Source: Lunularia cruciata (Eukaryota; Streptophyta; Marchantiopsida; Lunulariales; Lunulariaceae). From it: a DNA stretch of 64,000 bases. The stretch lies in contig OX419757.1 of NCBI GenBank assembly GCA_948567375.1, positions 54,808,001-54,872,000 of the forward strand. Reading direction: 5' to 3'. Below the pieces are notes generated by a model. The model did not search any database. It had not been told where the DNA came from and saw only the letters and a program-made list of their open reading frames with translations. Below, in pieces: positions 33,375 through 44,605 of this stretch. Position numbers and translations under genes: made by a program. Positions within the stretch are counted from its first letter, which is position 1; each line of letters begins with the position of its first letter.

Positions 33375-33888
33375 TTTCTATCATTGAAATTGTTGGCTGG
33401 TTGGCCTCCTTTATATGGATTGTTTCCATAACTCCTAGGCCCTCTCCCTACATTCCGATCCACCTCTCTCTTCTCCCATAGTTGCACCACATTGATCTTG
33501 AGATCCGCAAGTTGTTTTGTGATGGTTTGAAGTGGATCCTTTGGTGGAGGTGCAAGAATTGGAGCAACTACTACTTGTGGTGCAACCCTTGTCACCAAAG
33601 TATCAGAAGTTCCACCATACTTGTAGCTTTGAGGAGGATGCACAACCTCCTTCACCACCAAATCACTCTCATCCCCTTCCAAACTCTTCTCCATACGAAT
33701 TGTGATCTTGATAGCTTCAACCTTGGAAGAAAGTTTCTCATATCTCACCTTGCTTCTAATTTGTGGTCTCAACCCTCCCACAAAATTCTTGGTGAGCATG
33801 GCCCTTATGCCAATCATTGTAGTCTCCACATCATCTCCACCCTTCCTCATCACTATGCAAAATCTGGACTCTAACTTTTCCACTCTTT
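33224..33888 (-). CDS. Element B gag, C-terminal part with zinc knuckle
   Basis: Reading leftward from the insertion point of C at 33888, the capsid end (KRVEKLESRFCIVMRKGG ... FVGGLRPQIRSKV) leads to a Pro-rich linker and one CCHC knuckle (CFGCGGRGHIQRNC, about 33360). Its N-terminal half lies at 45343-45675 on the far side of C. Confidence 0.85.
33884..33888. repeat. Target duplication of chromovirus C, left
   Basis: TCTTT; the partner is at 45343-45347. The element B gag frame can be followed across the two sides. Confidence 0.9.
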
Positions 33889-34616
33889 TGTAATACTCCG
33901 AGGACAAGAGAAGAGAGAAAACATAGATAGCACACTCAAACATTCGATGCTCCAAAGGATCACCTTCTCTTTATTATATAGACAAAGAGGATCTCCTCCA
34001 AGGAAGCTCCACCATAGGATTAGGGACATAGATAGGTGACATGTCAGCAAGCTCCACCCTTGGATTACTTACTTGGATGGGTGACATGTCTGGTCTAGGT
34101 CCTATCTGGTTGGTCAAACAAGCTTTGACCGGAGGGAATCTTTTAGAGAATCTTCCTATAAGAATCTTAGAATCAAGTAAAGTACCATTGGAAAGCTCTC
34201 AATGAGACAAAGCAAGGGAGAGGAAAGGCCCACCTTTCCTTTGTTGGAGGGGGGGTTTACACATTTTGAGGCCTGATTCATCCGTTTAGGCCTTCGAAAT
34301 TGCCTTCAAAGATTTCAAGCATATTTTGGTTCCTACTCTATTAGTAGAAGTCCACTTTTGGTGATACCTCTTTCTGATCTGTTTAGTCCATCATGTGTAA
34401 CACCGTTCCAAATGTTACCAAACCAATTCTCACCTTTAAATCATATGTCTAGCTATTGGTTCTAAGGTTCTCAAATCTATTTCTGCCATATTAGTAGAAG
34501 TACTCTTTTGGTGATACTTCTATCTTATCTATTTTGACCGTCATCTATAACATCATTCTAGATGTTTTCAAACTAAATTTCACATCTAGATCATATGGCT
34601 AGCTCTTGGTATTACA
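33889..34616 (-). repeat. 3' LTR of chromovirus C
   Basis: Matches 44606-45342 with scattered differences. No gene inside. Confidence 0.93.
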
Positions 34617-34699
34617 GACCTCCTTCTTTTTAAGACGCAACGTCCTCATTGTGCAATTGTTGCTCAAATGCTTGCACCAACACCGGTGCATATGCCAAA

Positions 34700-34835
34700 T
34701 TAGTAGTGGGCTCCCAGGTTGCTTCATAGAGGGGGTAACCTTTCCATTGTACATTTAGTCCACCCGTGGATGGCAAGTACCATGCATGCATTTTTGGAGA
34801 ATCCGCTCCACTTCATATTCCTCTATGCCATCAAT
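34700..34835 (-). pseudogene. Chromodomain of chromovirus C (frameshifted)
   Basis: On the minus strand GIEEYEVERIL is followed, after a one-base frame change and a stop, by VQWKGYPLYEATWEP. These are the two ends of the typical integrase-fused chromodomain that recognises histone H3 marks. It lies just before the polypurine tract, as expected. Confidence 0.85.
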
Positions 34836-35797
34836 GAGTGTCGAACAAGGTCAAATGTCTTGTGTGGAATGACCTTGGCCTGATCGGAGAGCATATCTGT
34901 ATAGTAGGGAGACATGGAACACTGGATGGATCTTCATGTATGGTGGTAGCTCAAGGTGATAGGCCACAGCACCGATGCCACGAAGAATCGAGAAAGGCCC
35001 AATAAAATGAGGTCTGAGCTTACGAGGTCCAACTAATGTGAAGTTGGTTGTTGATAGCCACACTTGATCCCCAACATTGAACTCCATGTGCCTATGGTGT
35101 GCATCAGCATATTGTTTCTGTCAATTTTGCGCAATCTGTAATCTGTGCTTGGTGCTCTCCACACCTTGTTGGATTCTAGAAACAAATGTGTTGACTGCAT
35201 CAACCTTGGTAGCCACTGGACTGATCTTCATCAAGCTAAAAGGTGTGAAGGGATGCTCACCATACATGAGGAAGGACGGAGTGACCTGAATGGATGCATT
35301 CACTGAATTGTTGTAAGCAAATTCCACCAATGGGAGTAGGATGTCCCACCTCTCTTGCTCTTCTAAGGTGAAGTCATGTAATATGTCTTCAATTGTGCAA
35401 TTAGCCCGCTTTGTTTGGCCATCTGTTTGTTGGTGGTAAGTTGTGGACATGGCCAACTTGGTTTTGAAGAAACCAAAGAGTGTTTACCAAAACAAACTGG
35501 TGAATTGGGTGACTCTATCGGTGATGAGTACTCTAGACAAGCCATGGTGAGCAAAGACTGCATCTAAGTGTAATTGAGCTAGTTGTAGAGCGGTCACCTC
35601 CTTGGTAGTAGGGCGTACATGAATCATTTTGCTGCTGGTCCAAAAAGACTACAATGGAGTCAAACCCTGAGGTGGTCTTGGGTAATTCATAGATGAGATC
35701 CATACTCACTTGTTCCCAACATTGGGTAGGAGTGAGGAGAGGTTGAAGGAGCCATGCATGAGCTTGATTAGAAGCTTTGTTCTGTTGACAAAGTAGG
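34836..35797 (-). pseudogene. Chromovirus C integrase core and C-terminus
   Basis: Open pieces at 35456-35121 (TTYHQQTDGQTKRAN with the catalytic Glu replaced by Lys; VEFAYNNSVNASI) and 35087-34851 (VWLSTTNF, GPFSIL, HPVFHVSLL). Core sequence with stops lies between 35460 and 35797. The Glu-to-Lys change alone would inactivate catalysis. Confidence 0.85.
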
Positions 35798-37690
35798 TGT
35801 GGTACCTACATTTTTCATTTTGGACGAGTTTAGAAGAAGAAATGCACTGCTGAAACCAAATTGAAAGCAAATGGAGAAGAAATGAGTGCAAACTTGTGAT
35901 TTGATCAAACCCGAGGAAGTCGACTTCATGTAAGAGGAAGAATGGCCTGGTTTGGATCAGACCCGAAGAAGCTTACTTTGTGTCAGAGGAGGGAAAAAAT
36001 CGGATCAAACGTTAAGGAGGGCAGACGCCGAATGAGAAATAGAAGTTGCAGGTCAGGATTCTTGCGGGAGTCATATCTCAGTGAACACAACTCCAAATCA
36101 AGTGTGCTATATCTCGTTGGAAGCGTCTTGTTTAGGGCTTTCTATTGCCACCAAAATTGCAAAGTTTGGAGGTATGTAGAAGAAGTTACAAGCATTTAAA
36201 GTTTTGAGAGTAAATGTACTTCGGGTCAAAGTGACTTCGAATTTCGTACTTTGGACTTCGGGTTTACATGATTTCGAGTCATGAGACTTCACCTCAAGAT
36301 GAAGATGACTAAATCAGAGGTAGCCGGACCTCAGAGTGTAGTGAAGGTGACTTGGGGAGTTTTGCCAGAGGGATCAGAGGAAGTTAGAGTAGGGAAAGAA
36401 GATAATTAGGATACCCATGACTTCAATTTCAGTTCTGATTGACGATGGAACATGAATTGAAGGAGAAGTAGCAGTAGTGAATAAACCCAAAGTGCAAGAT
36501 CAAACAGTAAGTGTCTTTGGGTTAGTAACATGAGTAATTAGGGGAAAGTGGGTTACAAATTGAAGGTGTAGATAGTGTACCCATGCTTTCAATTACAATT
36601 CTTGATGATGACATAACAAAATTAGTAAAAGAATTGATAAGAGTTAGACCCGAGGTAAGAGAGATAGGAGTGCAGGTGTCTTCGGATTTGACATTTGACA
36701 CTTTAGAGAAGAGTGGGTCGGGAGATAGAGATTTAGAAGGCTTAACTATGATAGGAATTTCATATCAAGAAAGAGAAATGTTAGAATTAGTGGAGGAATT
36801 AGGAGTTATGAAACCCGAGGAAAATATAGTAGGAAGTAAGATTACTTCGGGTTTGGGTTTGAAAGCCGGGGAAGAAGTAGACATCGGATCGGAGTAGTAA
36901 CCAATTTGAGATTTGAAGGGGCAGATATGAAGAGGTGCATTGTCATTTCGGATCTGTAGGTTAGAACAGTTATGGTAGAACGGTATAGTTGTTAGAACTG
37001 TCAATTGCTTCACTATTTAAGAGTGGCATTCGTAGGAAAATGTTGTTCAGTGCTCATTATTTCTAAGAATAGATAAAGCAAAGTGCTGTGAAGCAATGCT
37101 CGTCGCTTGAGCTTGATTCCGAGTATCAGCTTTGCAATTGTGTTTGTGATTGTTTGGAGAAATTCAAAGTGCAAGTCAGAGTGCTTGTTGGATGTTGGAT
37201 TCCGCAGCCTTGATCTTCATTCTGTGTGTTTGATCTTGAGTGAAGTGCAATCAAAGCAATGCCTTGACAGATCTGAGAGGAATTGTAGTGTTGGTAGTAT
37301 TTTGCATTTGTGAGTGCAGTACGAAGTTGATGTGAAGCAATTTCAATCGAGGAAGTTGTGCCTTCAGTGGAGGGGTGGAACACAATTCTGAGGCGAAGTC
37401 GTTTTGCAGTGAAGTGCCATTTTTGGGAGAGCCTGAATCATCACAATCAAGATTGTTTGGAAAGATTTGATGGAGTTGTGATTAAGGAGTGTTAATTTGT
37501 GACAAGACTGTGAGTCAGTGCTTGTTACTCTCTTTTGGGTGTGGTTTCTACCTAAGAGATTAAAGACGCAACCAAGAAGAACTAAAATTGTTACTTTGCT
37601 TTGTATTTGACCAATTCTGACTCGTATCTCTGTGAGAACGAACTTTACTTACCCGATTACCGCAAAAGTGATATTTGCTGGGTTGTCACA
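35798..37690 (+). mobile_element. Solo LTR of the A family inside chromovirus C integrase
   Basis: It runs from TGTGGTACCTACATTTTTC to GGGTTGTCACA. The flanks read GTAGG and ATAAG, a duplication with two C-to-T type changes (CCTAC/CTTAT on the other strand). Rejoining the flanks on paper restores continuity of the integrase zinc domain. It carries the LTR ORF tail (36583-36897: VGVQVSSDLTFDTLEKSG-like, ending EEVDIGSE) and the TATA-like box at about 37013, but not the N-terminal domain. Confidence 0.9.
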
Positions 37691-38280
37691 ATAAGCAACT
37701 ACGCATGTAGTCCATCACGTCGTTGCTCATCTTGGGCCAATAGTAATGGCGCTTGACTGCATCCAAGGTCTTGTCCACTCTAACATGAGCTGTAATGGCC
37801 GAATCATGACATTCCACTAGAATGATGGTGCGTAATTTTGGGACATTTGGGATCCATAATCTGCCATCCCGAAAGGTGAGTCCTTGGGTGCTGGTGACAC
37901 CTTTGGATGATTGCGCTTCTACAATTTGTGGATCAATTTTTGTAGCAGCCAAAATCTTTGGCCAAAATTCAGGGTTAATCTCAACCTCTGCCACCAAGTT
38001 GTTTGCCATTGGCATGCGGGTGAATGCATCTACAAGTTGCTTCTTACTTTCCACGTAGGTGATTGTCATGTTGAAGCATTGTCGCCACTCTACCCATCAA
38101 ATTTGGCAACGAGATAGATCCTTCTGCGTGTCAAGGTAGACTAGAGGTTTGTGGTCTGTCTCTACTACAAATGCCTTCTTGCCCAGATAGTGATAGTGCT
38201 TCTAATGCTTGGTTGCTAGAACGATGGCCAGCTCTTCTCATTCTGTGGTGTGGTAGTTGTGCTCTGCTGGTAACAACTTT
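37691..38280 (-). pseudogene. Chromovirus C RNase H end and integrase zinc domain
   Basis: Minus strand: the RNase H tail (TDHKPLVYL block with stops, about 38150-38280), a linker, and the zinc domain from 38069 to 37691 (WIPNVPKLRTIILVECH...H...VDKTLDAVKRHYYWPKM). The second half of the zinc domain is beyond the inserted solo LTR. Confidence 0.8.
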
Positions 38281-39231
38281 CAAGAGAAATATGCAATTGG
38301 ATGCCATCCGTCATGCCACTCTTGTTGTAGGACTGCTCCTATTGCTACGCTTGATGCATCTGTAGCCAACTTGATTAGACGTTTTGGGTCATACCACTTC
38401 AAGATTAGTGCATGTAGCAAGGCGGCCTTCAATTCTTGAAAGGCCAACTCTTGTGCAGTTCTCCATGTCCACTTCTTCTCCTTGCCAAGTAGTGCCGTTA
38501 AAGGCTGTGCAACCTTGGAGAAGTCCTTGACAAATCTATGATAGAATCCCGTCAACCCCAAGAAGCTCTTAAGTTGAGTTTGATCTTCTGGGGCTCTCCA
38601 TTTTTGAATGACTTCTATTTTATTTGTCAATACTTGAATGCCCTCTGCACTTACTCTATGCCCCAAGTAGTCTACTTCAGACTTGCCAAACTCATACTTT
38701 GAGATTTTGGCGTACAATTGATTATGTCTTAGAATCTGGAGGACCTCTCGTAGATGTTGTTTGTGTTTTGTCATCGAGCTACTATATATTAAGATATCAT
38801 CCAAGAAGACAATAACAAACTTCCAAGTATGTCATTCATGGACAAAATATGTCATTCATTAGATTCATGAAAGTGGTAGGTGCATTGGTGAGGCCAAAAG
38901 GCATCACAAGATACTCAAAGTGGCCATACTTGGTTCGAAAGGCAGTTTTGTACACATCCTCCTCTGCAATTCGGATTTGATTGTAACCGCTCCGCAAGTC
39001 TAGTTTGGTGAAGTATATTGCTCCATGGAGTTGATCAAACAGGTCATCCATGCAAGGTAAGGGGTATTTGTTCTTCATTGTTTGTTGATTGAGACCCCGA
39101 TAGTCAATGCACATGTGCATTGTACCATCCTTCTTCTTCACAAACAAGACAGGGGCCCCATATGGTGATACGCTAGGTTGGATGAACTCTTTCTGCAGCA
39201 TCTCCTCAATTTGAGTCTTACACTCCTCCAA
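38280..39231 (-). pseudogene. Chromovirus C reverse transcriptase and RNase H start
   Basis: RT from [16 protein letters not shown] (39165) through [12 protein letters not shown] and [17 protein letters not shown] (about 38860). A small duplication and stop at about 38836 follow, then the active site FLDDILIYSSSM (about 38780) and the thumb GLTGFYHRFVKDFS. RNase H begins LATDASSVAIGAVLQQEW. Chromovirus-type LDDILIYS distinguishes it from elements A1 and B. Confidence 0.92.
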
Positions 39232-39258
39232 CTCATGGGGTGATAGGCGATATAGGGC

Positions 39259-39685
39259 CTAATAAGGAGGTGTCGTCCCTAAGAGTGTCTCAATTTTATG
39301 ATCTACTCGCCTTTTTGGTGGTAATCTTGAGGGTAGATCATCGAAAAAGACATCTTGAAACTCATCCACCACATCCTTCAATTTCTCAAGAATTTGTCCA
39401 TCAAGTTGTGCACTCTGGACTTCTCTTATTAGACCCATAAAACAACTATTAGTCTTACAAACCATTGCCGTCCCTATGACATATAGAGGCAGTTTTTGCC
39501 TGTGTGATTTTTCTTTAACCCCAATGATTGACCATTGGTGGGTTCTCACTACTTTCTTCCTCCAATCCACCATAGGGTTGTATTGCTCCATCCATGGCAT
39601 GCCTAAAATTGCATCATAACAAGCTAATTGTATCACTCGCCACTCAATTACTTCCTGATATTCTCCTACATAGAGGGTTACCCGT
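39259..39685 (-). pseudogene. Chromovirus C protease, C-terminal part
   Basis: YDAILGMPWMEQYNPMVDW is the characteristic end of chromovirus protease, followed by the linker to RT. The active-site half is lost or lies beyond the inserted element at 39686. Confidence 0.8.
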
Positions 39686-39771
39686 TGTTGTCAAGAAAAT
39701 AAACTACACATATTATTGGTGCCATTTGGTGTGAATTTTTCATGTCAGAGAACTCAAGGGTTTATGTTGTG

Positions 39772-40040
39772 GGAGTCTTACAAGGCCAGAGATGAAATTT
39801 TGAAATGCTTTAGGGCTGTGACAGGAGCAGAAACTTTTCGGGAGTTGAGTGAGAGTCTTGCAAGGCCAGAGATGAAATTTTGAAATGCCTTAGGGCTGTG
39901 ACAGGAGCAGAAACTTTTTGGGAGTTGAGTGAGAGTCTTGCAAGGCCAGAGATGGATTTTCAAAATGCCTTAGGGCTGTGATAGGAGTAGAAACTTTTCA
40001 AGAGTTGAGTGAGAGTGTTGCAGGACTAGGAGATGAGTTT
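39772..40040 (+). repeat. 78-bp tandem repeat
   Basis: Unit includes 'gcaaggccagagatg', 'ttagggctgtgacaggagc' and 'agaaactttt.gggagttgag'. Later copies are more diverged. Confidence 0.8.
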
Positions 40041-40544
40041 CAAAGGTTGAGTGAGAGTGTTGCAAGAGAGGATAGTTTTTGAGTAAGGATTCCAAGGCTG
40101 TGATAGGATAGAGGAGAGATTTTTTGAGAGTGGAGGCCTATGGTTGTTGCAAGAGCAGGATATTTTTGAGTTTTTCTTGGTCATTGATTTTGAACAATGG
40201 AGAAGAGAAGGAGTTGAAATCTGTAGGAAGGACTGAACTAGGGCGAGAGCAGGAGAAGAAATTCAAGAGTCTGACTTTGCCTTGCACAAGATATAGGAGA
40301 TTTTGAAGGTTGGCTTCCCTGAGCAGTAGCCAGTAACATGGGTAGATTTGTGTAGGGTTGCTTTGGCTGGACAGGGAATGATTTTGAATGTGGAAGGATG
40401 TTTATTGTGAGAATGTTGATAGGAGAGAAAATCTTGAATGAATAATGTTTGTTGTGAAGAGGTGGACGTGGAATGAATTTTGAATGTAGAGGATGTGCTG
40501 TTGAAAATGTAATAGTGAAGAATTCTCATGAAGGGGAGATTGGG

Positions 40545-40645
40545 CGGAGTGAATGAGAGACTGGGCAGAGTAAATGAGAGACTGGACAGAGTGAATGAGA
40601 GACTAGGCAAAGTGAATGAGAGATTGTTCAGAGTGAAGGAGTGAG
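40545..40645 (+). repeat. 21-bp tandem repeat
   Basis: Unit like GGGCAGAGTGAATGAGAGAC, repeated about four and a half times with single-base differences. Confidence 0.8.
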
Positions 40646-41240
40646 AGTCTCCAGGGCTTGGTCTGGACAAGAGTGAACTATTGAAGAGAGATTTTTGAAG
40701 GTTGCGTGGCCTTGGTCTGTGATAGAAGGAGAGAGAAAACTTTTGAAAGCGCTATTGAGCATGACAGTGGCCACATGAACAAATGGTAGGGAGTATGCCT
40801 TGAAGGAGTGCAAGGTAGAGGAGAGAAATTTTTGCTGGAAAGCAAGGCCTTGAGAGTGCAGGGCAGAAAATGGGTTTCTTTGCAAGAGAATGAATGACCT
40901 TACAAGAGAGAGAAGGCTAGATAGGAAAGATAATTTTGCATGTCTAGTAAAGCTGAGATGCTGGTGTGTTTGACTTGTGACTAGCGTCGTGGAAGCTCCA
41001 TTTTAGGAGCTCTTAGTCCGTCTATATGAAAGGTTTGACTCAGTAGTGTGGCCTGGTTGAGCTGAATAGAATACTAATTGTTGTTCATAAAAAAACCAGC
41101 CTCTCCTAAGAACGTCAGGTCCCAAAACCATAGCTAAAACCGCATGAGCTAGCCAGTTCTGTGAAAGGCGAGGAAAAACTAAGCACAAGCAGCCAGGTGC
41201 TCGGTGCACTCTCGAGGCCAAACAAATTCCCCAACATAAG

Positions 41241-41258
41241 TGGCGACCATGCTGGGGA
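41241..41258 (+). other. Primer-site-like sequence of the truncated element
   Basis: TGGCGACCATGCTGGGGA, four bases after the LTR end. About 14 of 18 positions agree with a tRNA-Asp site; another tRNA could fit better. Confidence 0.5.
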
Positions 41259-41344
41259 ATCTCGAGGCTTGTGCTTAGAAGTTAGGCCAGTTGGAGTTGG
41301 GAAAGGGAGACAAGGGCAAATTGGACTAATCTAAGTGGACAATA

Positions 41345-43340
41345 GTGAGTTGTGTTGAGGTAGAGATGGGCCCAGAGGCTTCATCTGTAGCTATGACAAG
41401 GGAACAAGAGATCTCACTGATTGTCATGGCAACCATGAGAGCCATGAAGGACCAGGACGAGGAAAGAGACAGGGTGAAAGTGCAGTCTTCACAAGTCACA
41501 AAGTGTTTGCGCATTGTGGTAGATCAGCAAGGGGAATTTGATGGTAAGGACGTGACCAAGTACCTAAAGGTCTACTAGAGAGAGGTTAAGCTTCATGATC
41601 TGGATGAGAACATTGCCATTGCTAGGTTTCCTACGTTGGCTGAGCTCGAAATCAAGAAGGTGGTTGAGGGCTTGGTGAGAGAGGCAAAGACATGGGAGGA
41701 GTTCTCCCAGATGATGAAGGAGGAATTTTTGCTGCAGGATGCAGATCGGGTCACCCAAGCCATGTTCTTGGATTGGGTGAACGATAGGAGTAAAAACTTG
41801 GGGCCTCAAGATCTCCTAAGGGAGTTTAACAAGAGATTGGGGCATCTATCAGCCTGTGAAGCTGAGGCCATTAAACTACAAAGGTCTAACTACTTTCTAC
41901 GAGCTGCGGATAGTCATTTGCGGGATGAGTTAGAGTATGCACTCGATCTGCTCCAACCTGATTGGTTGGGAGCGGTAGAGTGGGGAAAGATTGAGGAGGC
42001 GGTTGTCTGGTTGAGCCGCAGGCGGAGGCAGAGAGAGCTGGATGAAGAAGCAATAGCCAAAGCGCTTATTTGGAGTAATGTGGTTGGGTTTGGGAGAGGG
42101 ATGGAGGGACAACGAGTGAGTGAGATGCCCAAAGAAGGAGCAGTGGATGAGATCTCACGACTGATGGAGGAGTTGAAGATTCTAACCACCAAGGTTGACC
42201 AATTGCAGAGTGGGAGTAGCACTGCAAGGACAGATGGAGAGAGGAGGCAACCCTATGGGTGCATGTGGTGTGATAGTAAGAGTCATGCCAAAAGAGACTG
42301 CCACGAGCTATCAGAAGCAGCACGCAAACAGTGGGTGAAGTTTGTTGGAGAACCTGGGATGAAGAAGATAGCTTTCTATGATATTGGGGAGCCAATACCG
42401 CTGAACGGTAACAAGGGAGGGATGAAGGCTCTGCTGGAAAGACACATGGGCAAATGTGAAGTAAGTATGGCAATCGCTGCCTTTGAACCTAGTGTGTATA
42501 ATGCAATGAGTGAAGTGAAGCAATGTGCAGACCTAGGAGAAGTTGAGAAGAAGAGACTAGTAGAGCAGGTCCGGAGGAAATCAAAGTGGGATGTGCTGGT
42601 GGTAATAACTGCCATCACTACGGAAGTTGGTGCCACTTGGGATGCTATGGTGGAAGAGAAACAAAAATCTGATCAACGGGCAGATAGTGAAGAGCAAGCA
42701 AGGGAAAAGCAACAACAAGTGGAACCGGAGAGGAGGCAGGTTAGAAGGAAAGAGGTGTAGTTCAGCGATGCACAAAAGAGCAAGGATCAGAATTTGGGCA
42801 TTAGAGAAGAGTCACGAATGGATACAAAAGGGGCAGCAAACCAAAAGCCAAGAGAGAGATCTCCTAGGAAGGGGTCGGGTTGGCTGTTGAGCCGGGACAT
42901 AGAAATGGAACTAGATCCTCAAGAGATTGCCAAAAAGTTTTGGAAGCAAGAGGTGAGAGGTTTCACAAACAAAGAGTTCTTTGGTAGCTTGAGGAAGGAT
43001 GTGCAGGACCTTATCCTTGTCAAGGCAAAGAAGAAACAATTCTACAAGGAAGGACCGCACATGTCTTTGTTGTACAAGGATGGGAGTGAGGCTGAAGGAG
43101 AGGTGGGAACTTTCATCCTTGAGCTTGAACATGAAAAACCAGAGGATGAGACCCAAGAAGCACGTGTCTATGATGCTGCTCTTGAGGATGAGAAGTCTTT
43201 TGTGCCCTTGTCAGAGGAGGTGCAAGACTCCTTTTGGGCGAGAAGTTGCCGCGAGAGTGAGATCAAGATGCAAGGAGTGAAAACACCGGTGAGAGCGCTA
43301 ATTGATTTAGGATCTGAGGTCAATCTCCATGACCATGACT
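41345..43340 (+). pseudogene. Gag and partial protease of the truncated element
   Basis: Open pieces 41345-41578, 41636-42760 (374 codons) and 42794-43340, separated by single stops at 41576 and 42758. The capsid region includes YLKVY and EEFSQMMKEEFLLQDADR; the zinc knuckle is CMWCDSKSHAKRDC (about 42262). A charged linker leads to a retropepsin start, ALIDLGSEVNL (about 43300), with Leu in the D-S/T-G position. The layout matches a gag class found in several non-seed plant elements, as far as I can judge from memory. Confidence 0.75.
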
Positions 43341-43906
43341 TCTTGGCAAATCCGCTCTTTCAACCCTCATTTGAAATTGTCGAGGGCCTTTGCTAGACTC
43401 ATGTCAGTAATTGTGACCTGTAGATCCAGAAATGCCTCCACATACTCTTGTATGCTATTCTTCTATCTCAATCCCCATAGTCGGGTTCAAGCCATCAACA
43501 CAGAATCCACCAATTAGAAATTCTTCAATAGTCCTTCTTGCATTGTTGTCCATGTGACCTCCCATCTCTCTGCCAACATGGATCGTTCCCAAGCATCATA
43601 CCATGTGAGGGCTTTATCGGTCAAGTACCCACATGCAAACACGCCTGCAACATGCTCTTTGATCTCTATTGAGAACAATCGGAAATATCGATTCATTCTT
43701 GAGATCCAATTTTCTGCTACTCCTATTGTACGCTGCCCCTTATAAGGCTCGATGTTGCAGGTCTTCTTCATCCGGAGTAGCAATGTGGCTCCATCATTGA
43801 TAGGGTTTGTAGGCAAGGGTGCCTCTCCAAGTACTTCAGTCACAGGTACTGGGTTTTGAGATGGCTCTTCTTCTTGCATGACTTGATCGTTCTTGAGGGT
43901 CTGCAC
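43341..43906 (-). pseudogene. Chromovirus C gag, N-terminal part
   Basis: Minus strand from 43906: a linker, then the capsid pattern ENWISRMNRYFRLF ... KALTWYDAWERSM (43514-43700), followed past a stop by EYVEAFLDLQVTITDMSLAKALDNF (about 43380-43470). It runs into the truncated element at about 43340. Confidence 0.8.
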
Positions 43907-44580
43907 TTGACTTTATAATGTCTCCATGGTCATCTTAATCCCTCAAAATTCATTCAACATCCATTGCATTCCTTGCACCAGCTCTTTCAATTGCGGATCC
44001 ATGGTTCCTACAACACTCAATTGCTAATGTCTACTTCAATACAGAGTCAATATAATCACTCTGGAAGGCGCACAAACTATCGGAACTACCATTGGGACCT
44101 CAAAAGCTATCACTTGTTGATAATACTCCTCACCAAAATTCCTAACCACAAAATCTCTAAACATCACTTTTGGTCTCACTACATAATGGATTTCTACTTG
44201 AGTGTTGAAAGGGAGAGGATTTGGGACATTCATATCCATATTATCATAATAAAATGTATATTGTCAAATCCCACTCTTTGTCATATATTTCCACAGGTAG
44301 AATCACCGAGTTTGGTGAGTTCATCACTCTGTCCATGAATTCTGCACCAAAGTGATAAACTAGCGATACCCTCATTTGCTCACGTTGGATGTATATAACC
44401 TTGATGTGGAATGGGTTTGAGAATGGAAAGCTAGGTGCGGGAAATTGTCCTCCCGGCATATCCATCCCATCCATTCTCTAAAGTCCTTCTTAAGTCTAGC
44501 AATTACTCTATGTTCTCGACCTCAAATTACTCAGTTTCAATAGTTTGTGCTATTCCAAGAGGGGTGATCCACTCTCTTGG
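43907..44580 (-). other. Chromovirus C leader between primer site and gag
   Basis: Short frames only, none with a known motif. This is the untranslated leader of C, possibly with the gag start near 43906. Confidence 0.5.
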
Positions 44581-44584
44581 ACTA

Positions 44585-44603
44585 AAACACTTGCTTTGAT
44601 ACC
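44585..44603 (-). other. Primer binding site of chromovirus C (initiator tRNA-Met type)
   Basis: Minus strand TGGTATCAAAGCAAGTG directly after the LTR. From known initiator tRNA-Met the site is TGGTATCAGAGCCAGGT, the usual primer of plant chromoviruses. Confidence 0.75.
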
Positions 44604-44605
44604 AT

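Larger units (their letters stand above)
39686..41236 (+). repeat. Repeat-rich 5' LTR of the truncated element
   Basis: Ends TGTT...AACA. It contains about three and a half copies of a 78-bp unit (39772-40040) and about four and a half copies of a 21-bp unit (40545-40640). No gene. Confidence 0.7.
39686..43340 (+). mobile_element. Truncated plus-strand gag-protease element inside C
   Basis: LTR 39686-41236 (TGTTGTCAAG...CCCCAACA), primer-site-like TGGCGACCATGCTGGGGA at 41241, gag with a zinc knuckle, and the first part of a protease. It ends near 43340, where chromovirus C gag resumes on the minus strand. There is no 3' LTR, RT or integrase. The loss of the 3' end could be a later deletion. 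The exact right junction is uncertain by some tens of bases. Confidence 0.8.
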
